A stretch of DNA of 64,000 bases from Embleya sp049739465 (GTDB lineage Bacteria > Actinomycetota > Actinomycetes > Streptomycetales > Streptomycetaceae). Every line of letters starts with the position of its first letter. Position 1 is the first letter of the stretch. The notes below the pieces were generated by a model. That model did no database searches. It had not been told where the DNA came from and saw only the letters and a program-made list of their open reading frames with translations. Below, piece by piece: positions 15,644 through 24,960 of the stretch. A program made the position numbers and the translations under genes. Location of the stretch: positions 62,001 through 126,000 of the forward strand of contig NZ_JBMHHY010000003.1 in the NCBI RefSeq assembly GCF_049739465.1, read 5' to 3'.

Positions 15644-16255
15644 GTGAGTACGACAGATTCCGACCGCCGTCGCGAGAGTCCGGCTCGCCGCCGTGTCCTG
15701 GACACCGCGGGCACCCTCTTCTACGCCGAGGGCATCCATGCCGTGGGGGTCGACCGGATCATCGCCGAGGCCGGGGTGGCGAAGGCGACGTTCTACAGCC
15801 ACTTCCCCGCCAAGGACGAGCTGGTCCGGGCGTATCTGGACCGGGAATACCGGTCGCAGCGCGCTGCGGTCGCGGCGTTGACGGCCGAGTCGGCGGGAGC
15901 TTCGCCGCGCGAGGTGTTGTCGCGGCTGTTCGAGCTGATGGGTGAACTCGGCCGGGCGGACGGCTTCCGCGGGTGCGCGTTCATCAACGCCGCCGCCGAA
16001 TTCCCGGATCCGGCCCATCCGGTGCGCCGGGCGGTGCTCGAACATCGCGCCTGGTTCCGGGCGATGCTGACCGAGCTGCTGGCCGCCGCGGGGGACGCTC
16101 GGGCCTCGGCGACGGCGGACGTGCTGATGTTGCTGCGCGACGGGCTGGCGGTCGGCTGCGATCTGGACGACGCGGAGACGGTACGGCGGGCCGTTCGTGA
16201 CGCGCTGGAGCGGGTGCTCGGCGGCGCGCTGCCCGGCGACGCCGCCGCCGGATAG
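15644..16255 (+). CDS. TetR-family repressor divergent from ohr
   Basis: A 203-residue TetR regulator. The N-terminal helix-turn-helix is clear (about residues 15-65: RRVLDTAGTLFYAEGIHAVG, VDRIIAEAGVAKATFYSHFPAKDELVRAYL). The ligand domain is Ala/Leu-rich and has a Cys in GFRGCAFINAA, which could serve a redox role but is also common in this subfamily. GTG 15644 is the start and sits just after the palindromic operator. By position it should repress itself and ohr and respond to peroxide or an electrophile; the effector is unknown. Confidence 0.88.
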   Translation: MSTTDSDRRRESPARRRVLDTAGTLFYAEGIHAVGVDRIIAEAGVAKATFYSHFPAKDELVRAYLDREYRSQRAAVAALTAESAGASPREVLSRLFELMGELGRADGFRGCAFINAAAEFPDPAHPVRRAVLEHRAWFRAMLTELLAAAGDARASATADVLMLLRDGLAVGCDLDDAETVRRAVRDALERVLGGALPGDAAAG

Positions 16256-16260
16256 CGCGC

Positions 16261-16300
16261 CGTCGTCCGGGCCGCCCCGCTTGGGCCGGCCCGGACGACG
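16261..16300. terminator. Bidirectional hairpin terminator between tetR and katG
   Basis: A perfect 14-bp stem (CGTCGTCCGGGCCG at 16261-16274 pairing with 16287-16300) with a 12-base loop lies between two convergent genes. It lacks a long T-run, as is common in actinomycetes. Confidence 0.85.
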
Positions 16301-16313
16301 ACGCGGTGGTCGG

Positions 16314-18548
<2,235 letters not shown>

Positions 18549-18997
18549 GGGAATCCTTCCGGACCAGGCGGATCACGGTGCTTCGGGAGCGGATCTGGGG
18601 GTGGAGCCGAGCTGGGCATGGGCGGTCGGGTAGGCGATCGGGCACACAGAGCAGCCAGTCGGCTACCCAGAGCCTCGCCGATCGTATGGGCGCGTCGGTG
18701 GCGACACGACGCCTCTTCGCGATCATACGCTCACGTATGGTCACATACGGCGCGACACGGGCGGTGTTCACGCACGGGCCGGCACCGCGCCGGTCCACGA
18801 CGGTGATCCCGTCACGTGTGCGTCTCCCGCCGTAGTGGAGCATTCCGGACCCTTGCCGCCTCTTGGCTATCCCCGGAACCGATCCTACGATGGACAGAGT
18901 CCAAGTCAAGATGTGCGCCAAGCCCATGTCCAACCGGAACCCGGACGTCCACCGGTAAACTTCGGGCACTCCATCGAACCTGAATAGGTGAACCGAC
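18549..18997. promoter_or_regulatory. katG-fur divergent regulatory gap with an inverted repeat
   Basis: 449 bases with no convincing gene. It includes an exact inverted repeat CATACG-ctca-CGTATG (18724-18739) with further half-sites CGTATG at 18683-18688 and CATACG at 18744-18749. It is less GC-rich near 18700-18760 and 18870-18960, as expected for promoters. The sites are plausible targets of the Fur-family protein but do not obviously match a Fur or CatR consensus I can recall with certainty. Confidence 0.5.
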
Positions 18998-19408
18998 ATG
19001 AGCGACCTGCTGGAGCGACTGCGTGCGCGCGGCTGGCGGATGACTTCCCAGCGGCGTGTCGTCGCGGAGGTCCTCGACGGAGACCACGTACATCTCACCG
19101 CCGACGAGGTACACGCGCGGGCCGCCCGGCGGCTGCCCGAGATCTCCCGGGCCACGGTCTACAACGCGCTGGGCGAGCTGGTCGCGCTCGGCGAGGTCGC
19201 GGAGGTGTCCACCGACGGCCGGGCCAAGCGCTACGACCCCAACGCGCACCACCCGCACCAGCACCTGGTGTGCTCCTCGTGCGGCACCGTCCGCGACGTG
19301 CACCCCACCGGCGATCCGCTCACCGACCTGCCGGCGGAGCAGCGCTTCGGCTTCACGGTATCGGCGGTCGAGGTCACGTATCGGGGGTTGTGCCCGGCCT
19401 GCGCGTAG
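18998..19408 (+). CDS. Fur-family peroxide/metal-responsive repressor (FurA/CatR-like)
   Basis: A 136-residue Fur-family protein. The winged helix contains GWRMTSQRRVVAEVL and PEISRATVYNALGELVALGEV. The metal region has HHPHQHLVCSSCGTVRDVH and a C-terminal LCPACA, giving the two CxxC pairs of a structural zinc site; the His-rich stretch is the regulatory metal site. In actinomycetes such proteins next to catalase genes (FurA, CatR) repress the catalase and lose DNA binding on peroxide oxidation. ATG 18998 is the first start in frame and needs no extension. Here the gene is divergent from katG rather than in the same operon. Confidence 0.93.
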   Translation: MSDLLERLRARGWRMTSQRRVVAEVLDGDHVHLTADEVHARAARRLPEISRATVYNALGELVALGEVAEVSTDGRAKRYDPNAHHPHQHLVCSSCGTVRDVHPTGDPLTDLPAEQRFGFTVSAVEVTYRGLCPACA

Positions 19409-19493
19409 GGCCTTCGACCGGCTGCGGCAAGGCGGGTGACGCGGTTTCGGCCGGGCGGCCGATGTCGTGGCGGGGCGGCTCGCCGGGGGGGCG

Positions 19494-19518
19494 GGTGCTC
19501 GAACGGCGTTCGAGCACC
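19494..19518. terminator. Bidirectional hairpin terminator between fur and ferredoxin
   Basis: Perfect 11-bp stem GGTGCTCGAAC (19494-19504) and GTTCGAGCACC (19508-19518) with loop GGC, between two convergent genes. Confidence 0.85.
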
Positions 19519-19528
19519 GCGATCGGCG

Positions 19529-19783
19529 TCAGGTGGCGGGTGGCCGGGTCGGGTGGAAGGCGATGGCCTCCATCGGGCACAGGGACGCCGCGTCCTCGGC
19601 CTCGGGGGTGGGCGGCGGCGCGTCGGGGCGTGATCGGGCCCGGCCGTCGGGGTCCCGGGTGAAGTGTGCGGGGGCGGTGGCGGCGCAGATCCCGGACCCG
19701 ATGCACAGGGTGCGGTCGACGTGGAAGTGGCCCGGGGGGTCGGGCTGTTCGGGCCGTGGCGGGGTGGGCACGGCGGCTACCAC
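19529..19783 (-). CDS. 3Fe-4S-type ferredoxin, redox partner of the adjacent P450
   Basis: An 84-residue small iron-sulfur protein. The cluster ligands are in HVDRTLCIGSGICAATAP (C-x5-C) and the distal SLCPMEAI, the three-cysteine pattern of actinomycete P450 ferredoxins. GTG 19783 overlaps the P450 stop (GTGGTAG), giving translational coupling; GTG 19771 is an alternative. It should deliver electrons to the P450 immediately upstream and closes the small RiPP-type operon, before the terminator at 19494. The N-terminal extension is Pro-rich. Confidence 0.88.
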   Translation of the reverse strand: MVAAVPTPPRPEQPDPPGHFHVDRTLCIGSGICAATAPAHFTRDPDGRARSRPDAPPPTPEAEDAASLCPMEAIAFHPTRPPAT

Positions 19784-20985
19784 GTGACGGGGAGGGTGCG
19801 CGGGGCGCGGGTCTTCAGGCCGGTCTTCCAGGTGGGCGGCGCGGCGGCGCGCAGCGTCGGGAAGCGGGCGAGCAGTGCGGTGAGGGCTTCCTGGAGTTGT
19901 ACCCGGGCCAGTTGGGCGCCCACGCAGTGGTGTACGCCGTGGCCGAAGCTCAGGTGCGGGTTGGGGGTGCGGGCCAGGTCGAGGTGTTCGGGCGCGGCGA
20001 AGACGGTTTCGTCGTGGTTGGCGGCGGAGTTGATCGCCATCACCGCGTCGCCCGCGCCGATCCGCACGCCGGCCAGGGTGAGGTCCTCGGTGGCGACGCG
20101 GAGGTTGGCCTGGACGTTGGTCTGGGCGTAGCGCAGGAGTTCCTCGATGGCCCTGGGGATGGCGTCGGGGTGCTCGCGCAGGTGGTGGTAGCGCTCGGGG
20201 TCGGCCAGGAGCAGGTGGATCATCCCGGCCAGCCGGTCGGAGGTGGTGCCGTAGCCGCCGGCGAGCAGGACCAGGCAGAAGGAGACGAGTTCGTCCTCGG
20301 AGAGGCGGTCCGCTTCGTCGCGGGCGGCGATGAGCATGCTGAGCATGTCGTCGGCCGGGTGGGCACGTTTGCCGGCGATCAGGGCGGTGAGGTAGCCGGT
20401 CATCTCGGTGACCGCGTCGGTGACCGCGGTGTCCGGGATCGCGGTGAGGCTGCGCAGCGCGTCGCACCACGCGTCGAGCCGGTCGCCGTCCTGCCTCGGG
20501 GTGCCGAGCAGGTCGCAGATGACGGCGAGTGGGAGTGGGCGGGTGAACAGGGTGACCAGGTCGGCCGGTCGGCCGTGGGTGGTGACGCCGTCCAGGAGTC
20601 GGGCGACCAGGTGGGCGATGTCGGCGCGCATCGTCTCGGCGCGGCGGGCGGTGAACGCGGCGGCGACGAGTTTGCGCAGTCGGGTGTGTTCGGGTGGGTC
20701 GGCGGCCAGGATCGAGGCGGGCAGGGTCGGTACGTTGGCGATGCGTGGGCCGGTGCCGCGGGTGGCGCGGGTGCGGCTGAAGCGCGGGTCGGCCAGGACG
20801 GTGCGCACGTCCGCGTAGCGGGTGACCAGCCAGGCCGGGTCGCCGCTGGGCAATCGGATCCGGGCGCACGGGTGGTCGCGGCGCAGTGCGACGAACTCGG
20901 GTACGGGATCCAGGCCGTCGCGGTGCGGGAGGGGGAAGACGGCGGAGTTCGCGCCGACTTCGGTGTACTCGGGCGGGGTGGTCAC
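19777..20985 (-). CDS. Cytochrome P450 of the YcaO/HExxH RiPP-like operon
   Basis: A 402-residue bacterial P450. Visible landmarks: I-helix oxygen site LVLLAGGYGTTSDRLAG, K-helix EELLR, and the haem loop FGHGVHHCVGAQLAR with the Cys ligand. The start is GTG 20985, overlapping the methyltransferase stop (GTGA). It is coupled downstream to a ferredoxin. Embedded among YcaO, HExxH and methyltransferase genes, it probably oxidises a modified peptide. In bottromycin biosynthesis a P450 oxidatively decarboxylates a terminal thiazoline made by a YcaO protein, which is a useful model here but unproved. CYP family cannot be assigned by eye. Confidence 0.92.
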   Translation of the reverse strand: MTTPPEYTEVGANSAVFPLPHRDGLDPVPEFVALRRDHPCARIRLPSGDPAWLVTRYADVRTVLADPRFSRTRATRGTGPRIANVPTLPASILAADPPEHTRLRKLVAAAFTARRAETMRADIAHLVARLLDGVTTHGRPADLVTLFTRPLPLAVICDLLGTPRQDGDRLDAWCDALRSLTAIPDTAVTDAVTEMTGYLTALIAGKRAHPADDMLSMLIAARDEADRLSEDELVSFCLVLLAGGYGTTSDRLAGMIHLLLADPERYHHLREHPDAIPRAIEELLRYAQTNVQANLRVATEDLTLAGVRIGAGDAVMAINSAANHDETVFAAPEHLDLARTPNPHLSFGHGVHHCVGAQLARVQLQEALTALLARFPTLRAAAPPTWKTGLKTRAPRTLPVTW

Positions 20986-21812
20986 GGCTGCTCCCGGGTT
21001 GCGGCGTGCTCGTACACCGAGACGTGGTACTTGCTGCCCTGGTCGAACGGCGCGCCGGCCCAGGTGCCTTGGCGCCGGCGCAGCCGCAGGCCCGCGTGTC
21101 GGGCCCGCAGGTCGAGTTCGCCGGGGGACGCGTAGTGGAACGCGACGCGCAGGTGTCGGGTGCGGTCGGCTTCGTGGATGAGGTAGTGGGAGTGGTAGGT
21201 CTGGCCGGCCGGGTCGATCCGGCGGTGGCACAGGATGAGGTGTTCGTCGGTCTCGGCGACGACTTCGGGGATGCCGGAGGCGGCGGCGACGGCGAGCGCC
21301 TCGGGCAGGTGGGCGTCCAGGACGAGCAGGCCGCCCGGGCGCAGGTGGGCCGCGGCCGAGGTGAGGCAGCGTTGTTGGGCCTCGGCGTCGGGGAGTTCGA
21401 AGAAGGTGCCGCCGGCGAGGTAGATCAGGGCGTACGTGTCGGGGGTGGGGATGTCGGCGAAGTCGCCGATGGTGACCGGGATTTCGGTGCCGCCGGGCTT
21501 GTCGCGCAGGCGGCGGAGCATGGCCGGGGAGGCGTCGATGCCGTGCACGGGGATGCCGCGTTCGGCCAGGGCGAGGGCGACTCGGCCGGTGCCGATGCCC
21601 AGTTCGAGGACGGGGCCGGGGCCGGCGAGGTCGACGAGTGCGGTGAGGGTGTCCACGGTGGCGCCGGTGCTGCCGGGTTTGCCGAACCAGCGGTCGTAGT
21701 CGGCGGCGTGCGCGTCGGCGTAGTGCGGGCCGGTTGCCGCCGGGATGTGCGTGGTGTCGGGGGTCTTGGTGGGTGGGCGGGCGTTGTTGGTGGGGTTGTC
21801 GATCCTGGGCAT
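20982..21812 (-). CDS. Class I SAM-dependent methyltransferase
   Basis: A 276-residue methyltransferase with a standard Rossmann SAM fold: motif I VLELGIGTGRVALALAERG (about residue 70), motif II acidic GIDASPAML, then IYLAGGTFFELPD and LRPGGLLVLDAHLP. The first 30 residues are a polar extension. It is in the small RiPP-like operon, between YcaO and P450, coupled to the latter by a GTGA overlap and separated from YcaO by 63 bases. The target atom (peptide N, O or C) cannot be told from sequence. The presence of a complete SAM site argues for an active enzyme. Confidence 0.85.
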   Translation of the reverse strand: MPRIDNPTNNARPPTKTPDTTHIPAATGPHYADAHAADYDRWFGKPGSTGATVDTLTALVDLAGPGPVLELGIGTGRVALALAERGIPVHGIDASPAMLRRLRDKPGGTEIPVTIGDFADIPTPDTYALIYLAGGTFFELPDAEAQQRCLTSAAAHLRPGGLLVLDAHLPEALAVAAASGIPEVVAETDEHLILCHRRIDPAGQTYHSHYLIHEADRTRHLRVAFHYASPGELDLRARHAGLRLRRRQGTWAGAPFDQGSKYHVSVYEHAATREQP

Positions 21813-21875
21813 GGTGGTGGTCTGCTCCTCGATGGGTCGTGGCCGGTCGGTGGGCCGGGGTGCCGGGTGCTCGGG

Positions 21876-23159
21876 TCAACCGAAGGGGTGCGGGCCGCGC
21901 GGATTGGGCAGGCCGCGCTCGTCGTGCGGGCCCGAGGGCAGCGCGGCGGCGCCGGGGGCGAGGACGCGGATCACCGTCGTGCCGAGGGTGCGGGCGGGAC
22001 CGGCGGTGGTGTCCACCAGGACGACGTCGCGGCCGGTGTGCGCGGCGAGTGCGGCGAGGCCGGACTCGGGCGGTGGTTCGGGTCGAGTCGCGTGGGGCGG
22101 CGCGGAGGCCTCGCTCGCGGAGGTGTGGGCGGCGAGGTCGGATCTCGCGGCGGCCCGGGGGGCGTTCGACCGTTCGTCCCCGGCGACTTCCCGGGTGACC
22201 GGTCGCCCGGGGGCGCCGGCTTCGCCGGTCCCGGTCCATCGGCTCAGGCTGTGGGGCAAGTGGTAGGCCCACAGGGCGTGTTGCAGGGCGGTTTTCGGCG
22301 GGTGGGTGGCCTGCCATTGGTGCCATGTGTCGAGGGCGACGCGGGTGGTCATGCTCCAGCGGACCATCAGGGCTTCGTAGGCCGCCTTTTCCAGCAGCGC
22401 GGGCAGGTTCCGGTCGGGGCCGCAGCGGGCGCCGAAGGATTGGGCGGTGCCGTCGGGGGCGTGCAGGCAGACCACCACGCAGCGCACGCCAGCCGGGGCG
22501 GGGAGGTCGAGGGCGGTGGCGGTGGCGCCGAGTGCGGGCAGGAGTTCGGCGAGCGGGTCCGGCAGGTCGGGCGTGGGCAGGATGGTGGGGGCGGGCGCGA
22601 GGCCGTACCAGCTGCGCCGGATCAGGTCGCGTTCGAGGATCTCCCAGGCGGCGTGGTTCGCGGCGGCGGCCGGGCCGGGGTGCGCGGCGACCCCGGTCGA
22701 GCCGACGCCGGGGCCCGGATCGCAGTCGGTCGGCGGGCGGTGGTGCAGGAAGGCCGCACCGGCCGGTACGTGGATCTCCGCGTCGCCGTATGCCGTGTGC
22801 CCGAGCACCCACAGCCGCCGGGCGCCCCGGGCGGCCTCGGGATCGGCGGCCCGTTCGCCGGGGTCGAGCGCCGGGACGCCGCCGCGGCGCAGTTCGGCGT
22901 ACGAGCCGAGCACTGCCGCGTCCGTCTCGGCCGCGCGGCCGGCCAGGATGTTGCCGACACGTTCCAGGAGTTCGCCGCGGGCGCCGACGGCGACCCGCTC
23001 ACGGTCGTGCCCGGCGGCGCTGCCCACCACGATCGGCCGCTCCCCCGCCGCGGCGACCGCGTCGAATTGGGCCGAGCGCACCGCGATCCGGGCGAAGACC
23101 ACGTCGGGGCCGCGCTCGTAGGGGCTGAACACCTGTGGTTCCCAGGCGGAGGCGGCCAT
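21876..23159 (-). CDS. YcaO-domain protein without an E1-like partner
   Basis: A 427-residue YcaO protein, in the range of stand-alone members. The ATP/Mg-binding elements are recognisable: GARGELLERVGNILAGRA (about residues 53-70), NHAAWEILERDLIRRSWYG (about 165-185) and LPALLEKAAYEALMVRWSM (about 245-265). It ends NPRGPHPFG, close to but not the full PxPxP of azoline-forming enzymes. Residues about 295-365 are a low-complexity Ala/Pro/Ser insert. No ThiF/E1-like, Ocin-ThiF or TfuA gene lies nearby. YcaO proteins activate peptide amides with ATP for azoline, amidine or thioamide formation. Its ATG overlaps the HExxH stop (ATGATG), so the two are co-translated. Confidence 0.82.
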   Translation of the reverse strand: MAASAWEPQVFSPYERGPDVVFARIAVRSAQFDAVAAAGERPIVVGSAAGHDRERVAVGARGELLERVGNILAGRAAETDAAVLGSYAELRRGGVPALDPGERAADPEAARGARRLWVLGHTAYGDAEIHVPAGAAFLHHRPPTDCDPGPGVGSTGVAAHPGPAAAANHAAWEILERDLIRRSWYGLAPAPTILPTPDLPDPLAELLPALGATATALDLPAPAGVRCVVVCLHAPDGTAQSFGARCGPDRNLPALLEKAAYEALMVRWSMTTRVALDTWHQWQATHPPKTALQHALWAYHLPHSLSRWTGTGEAGAPGRPVTREVAGDERSNAPRAAARSDLAAHTSASEASAPPHATRPEPPPESGLAALAAHTGRDVVLVDTTAGPARTLGTTVIRVLAPGAAALPSGPHDERGLPNPRGPHPFG

Positions 23160-24124
23160 CACCCACGCCCCCGCGCGACGTCCGCCGCCTGGTCCAGCAC
23201 GGCCAATCCGTGCTCGGTGAGCGCGTCGCGGTGCGTGGTCAGCGTGCCGACGGCCTCGGTCGCGGAGCGGGCCAGCAGGTCGTGCCGGGCCCGGGTCGCG
23301 GCACTCCCCCGCGCCGGCGCGGCACGGTCGAGGAGCCGCCGGTACAGCAGCGCGCTGCGCACGAGCACCACCGCCTGTTGGAACAGGCCGGTCAGCGGCC
23401 TCGGATCGGCGCGCAGCGGGGTGGCCACGAGCGGCTCGGCGCCCTCGGCCGGCCGCAGGAACGGCTCGGCGGCGACCGAGGCCGCGTTGCACCGGGTGTG
23501 CGTGCCCTCGTGTACGAGCGCCTCGGCCAGCCGGATCGCCCCGGGCAGGCCGTCCGCGCCGGCCGTCAGCCGGTCCCGCCGGATGAACACCGCGCCGTGT
23601 ACGCCGAAGTCGGTGAAGCCGTCGATCGCCGCGCCGTCCAACAGCGCGATCTGCACCAGGATTTCCCGCAGTTCGGCGTGCGCCTCGGGCCAGGTCGCGG
23701 CCAGCAGGGCGATCGTCTCGGCCAGTGTGTCGCGGTCCCGGGCCCGCCAGGCGACCACGGTCGAGGTACGCGGGGCCTCCCGGTCGTCGGACCGGCGCGG
23801 AATGGCCTTCAGGGCCCGGCCGACGCTGCGTTCGAGGTGCGCGCGGGGCTCGACCAGGTCCACCGGCCAGGGGAGTTCGGGGGTCGGCTCGGTGATCTGG
23901 GCCTTGGCCCGATGCAACATCCGGCCCAGTGCGGCCAGGCGCTCCGGATCCGGTGGGTCGGCGCGCAGGAGGCGTTGCGCGAGGTGGGCCGTCTCGATCA
24001 CCGCCGGATGCGTGGATTCGCCCGGCGTCGCGGTGAGTTCGGCGCGGGCCAGGATCGATCGGGTCATCCGGGCCAGGACCGCGCGTTCGTCCGCGCTCTG
24101 ACCGGCGTCCGGTTCCACGCGCAT
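23159..24124 (-). CDS. HExxH-motif peptide-modifying enzyme (probable alphaKG-HExxH hydroxylase family)
   Basis: A 321-residue protein of the HEXXH-motif family found in RiPP clusters. The core is RLAEALVHEGTHTRCNAA (His-Glu-x-x-His at about residue 205), followed about 35 residues later by PLRADPRPLTGLFQQ, the conserved DPRPL-x-GL segment of the family, and then a helical VRSALLYRRLL. Although HExxH recalls metalloproteases, members of this family are described as iron and alpha-ketoglutarate dependent beta-hydroxylases of peptides. ATG 24124 has an excellent AGGGAGG site. It lies 78 bases after the precursor-like peptide and is co-translated with YcaO. Family placement is confident; the reaction and residue modified are inferred. 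Confidence 0.75.
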   Translation of the reverse strand: MRVEPDAGQSADERAVLARMTRSILARAELTATPGESTHPAVIETAHLAQRLLRADPPDPERLAALGRMLHRAKAQITEPTPELPWPVDLVEPRAHLERSVGRALKAIPRRSDDREAPRTSTVVAWRARDRDTLAETIALLAATWPEAHAELREILVQIALLDGAAIDGFTDFGVHGAVFIRRDRLTAGADGLPGAIRLAEALVHEGTHTRCNAASVAAEPFLRPAEGAEPLVATPLRADPRPLTGLFQQAVVLVRSALLYRRLLDRAAPARGSAATRARHDLLARSATEAVGTLTTHRDALTEHGLAVLDQAADVARGRG

Positions 24125-24202
24125 CGCGTGTACCTCCCTGCACGCGGTGGACGGTGTGACGGGGCGGTGGACGCCGACCCATCACACCTCGACGAGACTG
24201 GC

Positions 24203-24277
24203 TCAGCTGGGGATGTCGACCATCAGCGCCAGCTCGGGCAGGTCTTCTTCCGAGATCAGTTCGATGTCGTCCGGCAT
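24203..24277 (-). CDS. Candidate RiPP precursor peptide, 24 residues
   Basis: A very short gene with a textbook ribosome site (AAAGGAG, six bases before ATG 24277), directly upstream of the HExxH and YcaO genes. The peptide begins MPDDIELISEED and ends LALMVDIPS. The first part is acidic with spaced hydrophobics, like RiPP leaders; the last six to nine residues would be the core. It has no Cys or Thr and only two Ser (9 and the C-terminal 24), so a YcaO azoline could form only there. The same frame extends upstream to another ATG, but the ribosome site supports 24277. No paralogue was seen in the window. That it is the substrate is inferred from position and size. Confidence 0.65.
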   Translation of the reverse strand: MPDDIELISEEDLPELALMVDIPS

Positions 24278-24885
24278 GTCGGTCTCCTTTCGGGTCGCCC
24301 GTTCCCCACGCTCGACGGTGGGGACCGGAAGCGCCATGGTGAGCGGGGAACGGCGACGAGCACAAGAAGTAAGGGGCGGTCGCGCTCCGTGGTGGATCAT
24401 GTCGGGTATAGCCGGAAACCGCCTTGCCTCGACCGCCGAAAGGCCATCCGCCGGACCGCTGCGCCGACCCAGCAGGGGAGATGGCCACGCACGTGACCGG
24501 AGAACATGCGAACGACCCGCTGTCAACCGGGCATTCGGCCTGCCGATTTCCGGCGTCCGCACGAACATTGGCCGAAAATCCGTATTTCGCATCGCGCCGG
24601 ACGGACCCTCCCGAGGGCCGGTGGAACAGCCGATTCCGGACGTTCCATCGGACCTTCCACCGGGCGTGCGCGATGGGTCGCCCGGCGGCGCGGTCCCGTC
24701 CGGATCGCCCGATCGGCCGCCGGCGCGCCGCGTGCGGCGGACGGGTGGGTGGCGACCGGTTCTCGCTCTTGTCCGCGCGTCACTCTTGGCGATCGGTCGG
24801 ACACCGGTCAGGATGACCCGGCGCCACCGTCGCGGGGACACTCGGGCCCCACCCGCATCGACCGCCCCAGGACGAGGAGACGCCG
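24278..24885. promoter_or_regulatory. 608-base divergent gap between RiPP-like operon and glycosyltransferase
   Basis: No convincing gene on either strand; the open frames here have no family features or ribosome sites. The stretch is less GC-rich than its surroundings around 24500-24620, consistent with divergent promoters. A TTGACA lies on the minus strand at 24526-24521, but no matching -10 hexamer at normal spacing was found. No operator palindrome or second precursor was recognised. Confidence 0.5.
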
Positions 24886-24954
24886 ATGAATCCGTCCCGC
24901 CCGACCGCCGACCACCGCCCACCGCCACCGGCACCGCGCGCGGCGGGGGGCTGA
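24886..24954 (+). CDS. Tiny ORF before the glycosyltransferase, leader or second peptide
   Basis: A 22-residue ORF with a good ribosome site (GAGGAGA, five bases before ATG). It begins MNPSRPTADHRP and ends APRAAGG; it is rich in Pro and Ala and basic, unlike the acidic precursor on the other strand. It stops six bases before the glycosyltransferase ATG, so it could be a coupling leader or an additional small peptide. I do not recognise it and give it low weight. Confidence 0.3.
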   Translation: MNPSRPTADHRPPPPAPRAAGG

Positions 24955-24960
24955 GCGGCC

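Noticed and set aside
23480..23530. HExxH protein as an ordinary zinc metalloprotease
   Set aside because: The downstream DPRPL-x-GL segment and location beside YcaO fit the RiPP HEXXH family better; protease activity is not excluded by sequence alone.
24206..24277. Longer precursor beginning at the upstream in-frame ATG (MALPVPTVERG)
   Set aside because: Would place the strong AAAGGAG site inside the gene; the internal ATG at perfect spacing is preferred.
24521..24526. TTGACA as a -35 box for the RiPP-like operon
   Set aside because: No acceptable -10 hexamer at 16-19 bases, so not listed as a promoter.
24424..24816. Possible 130-residue gene in the gap before the glycosyltransferase
   Set aside because: No ribosome site, Arg/Pro-rich random composition and lower third-position GC than real neighbours.
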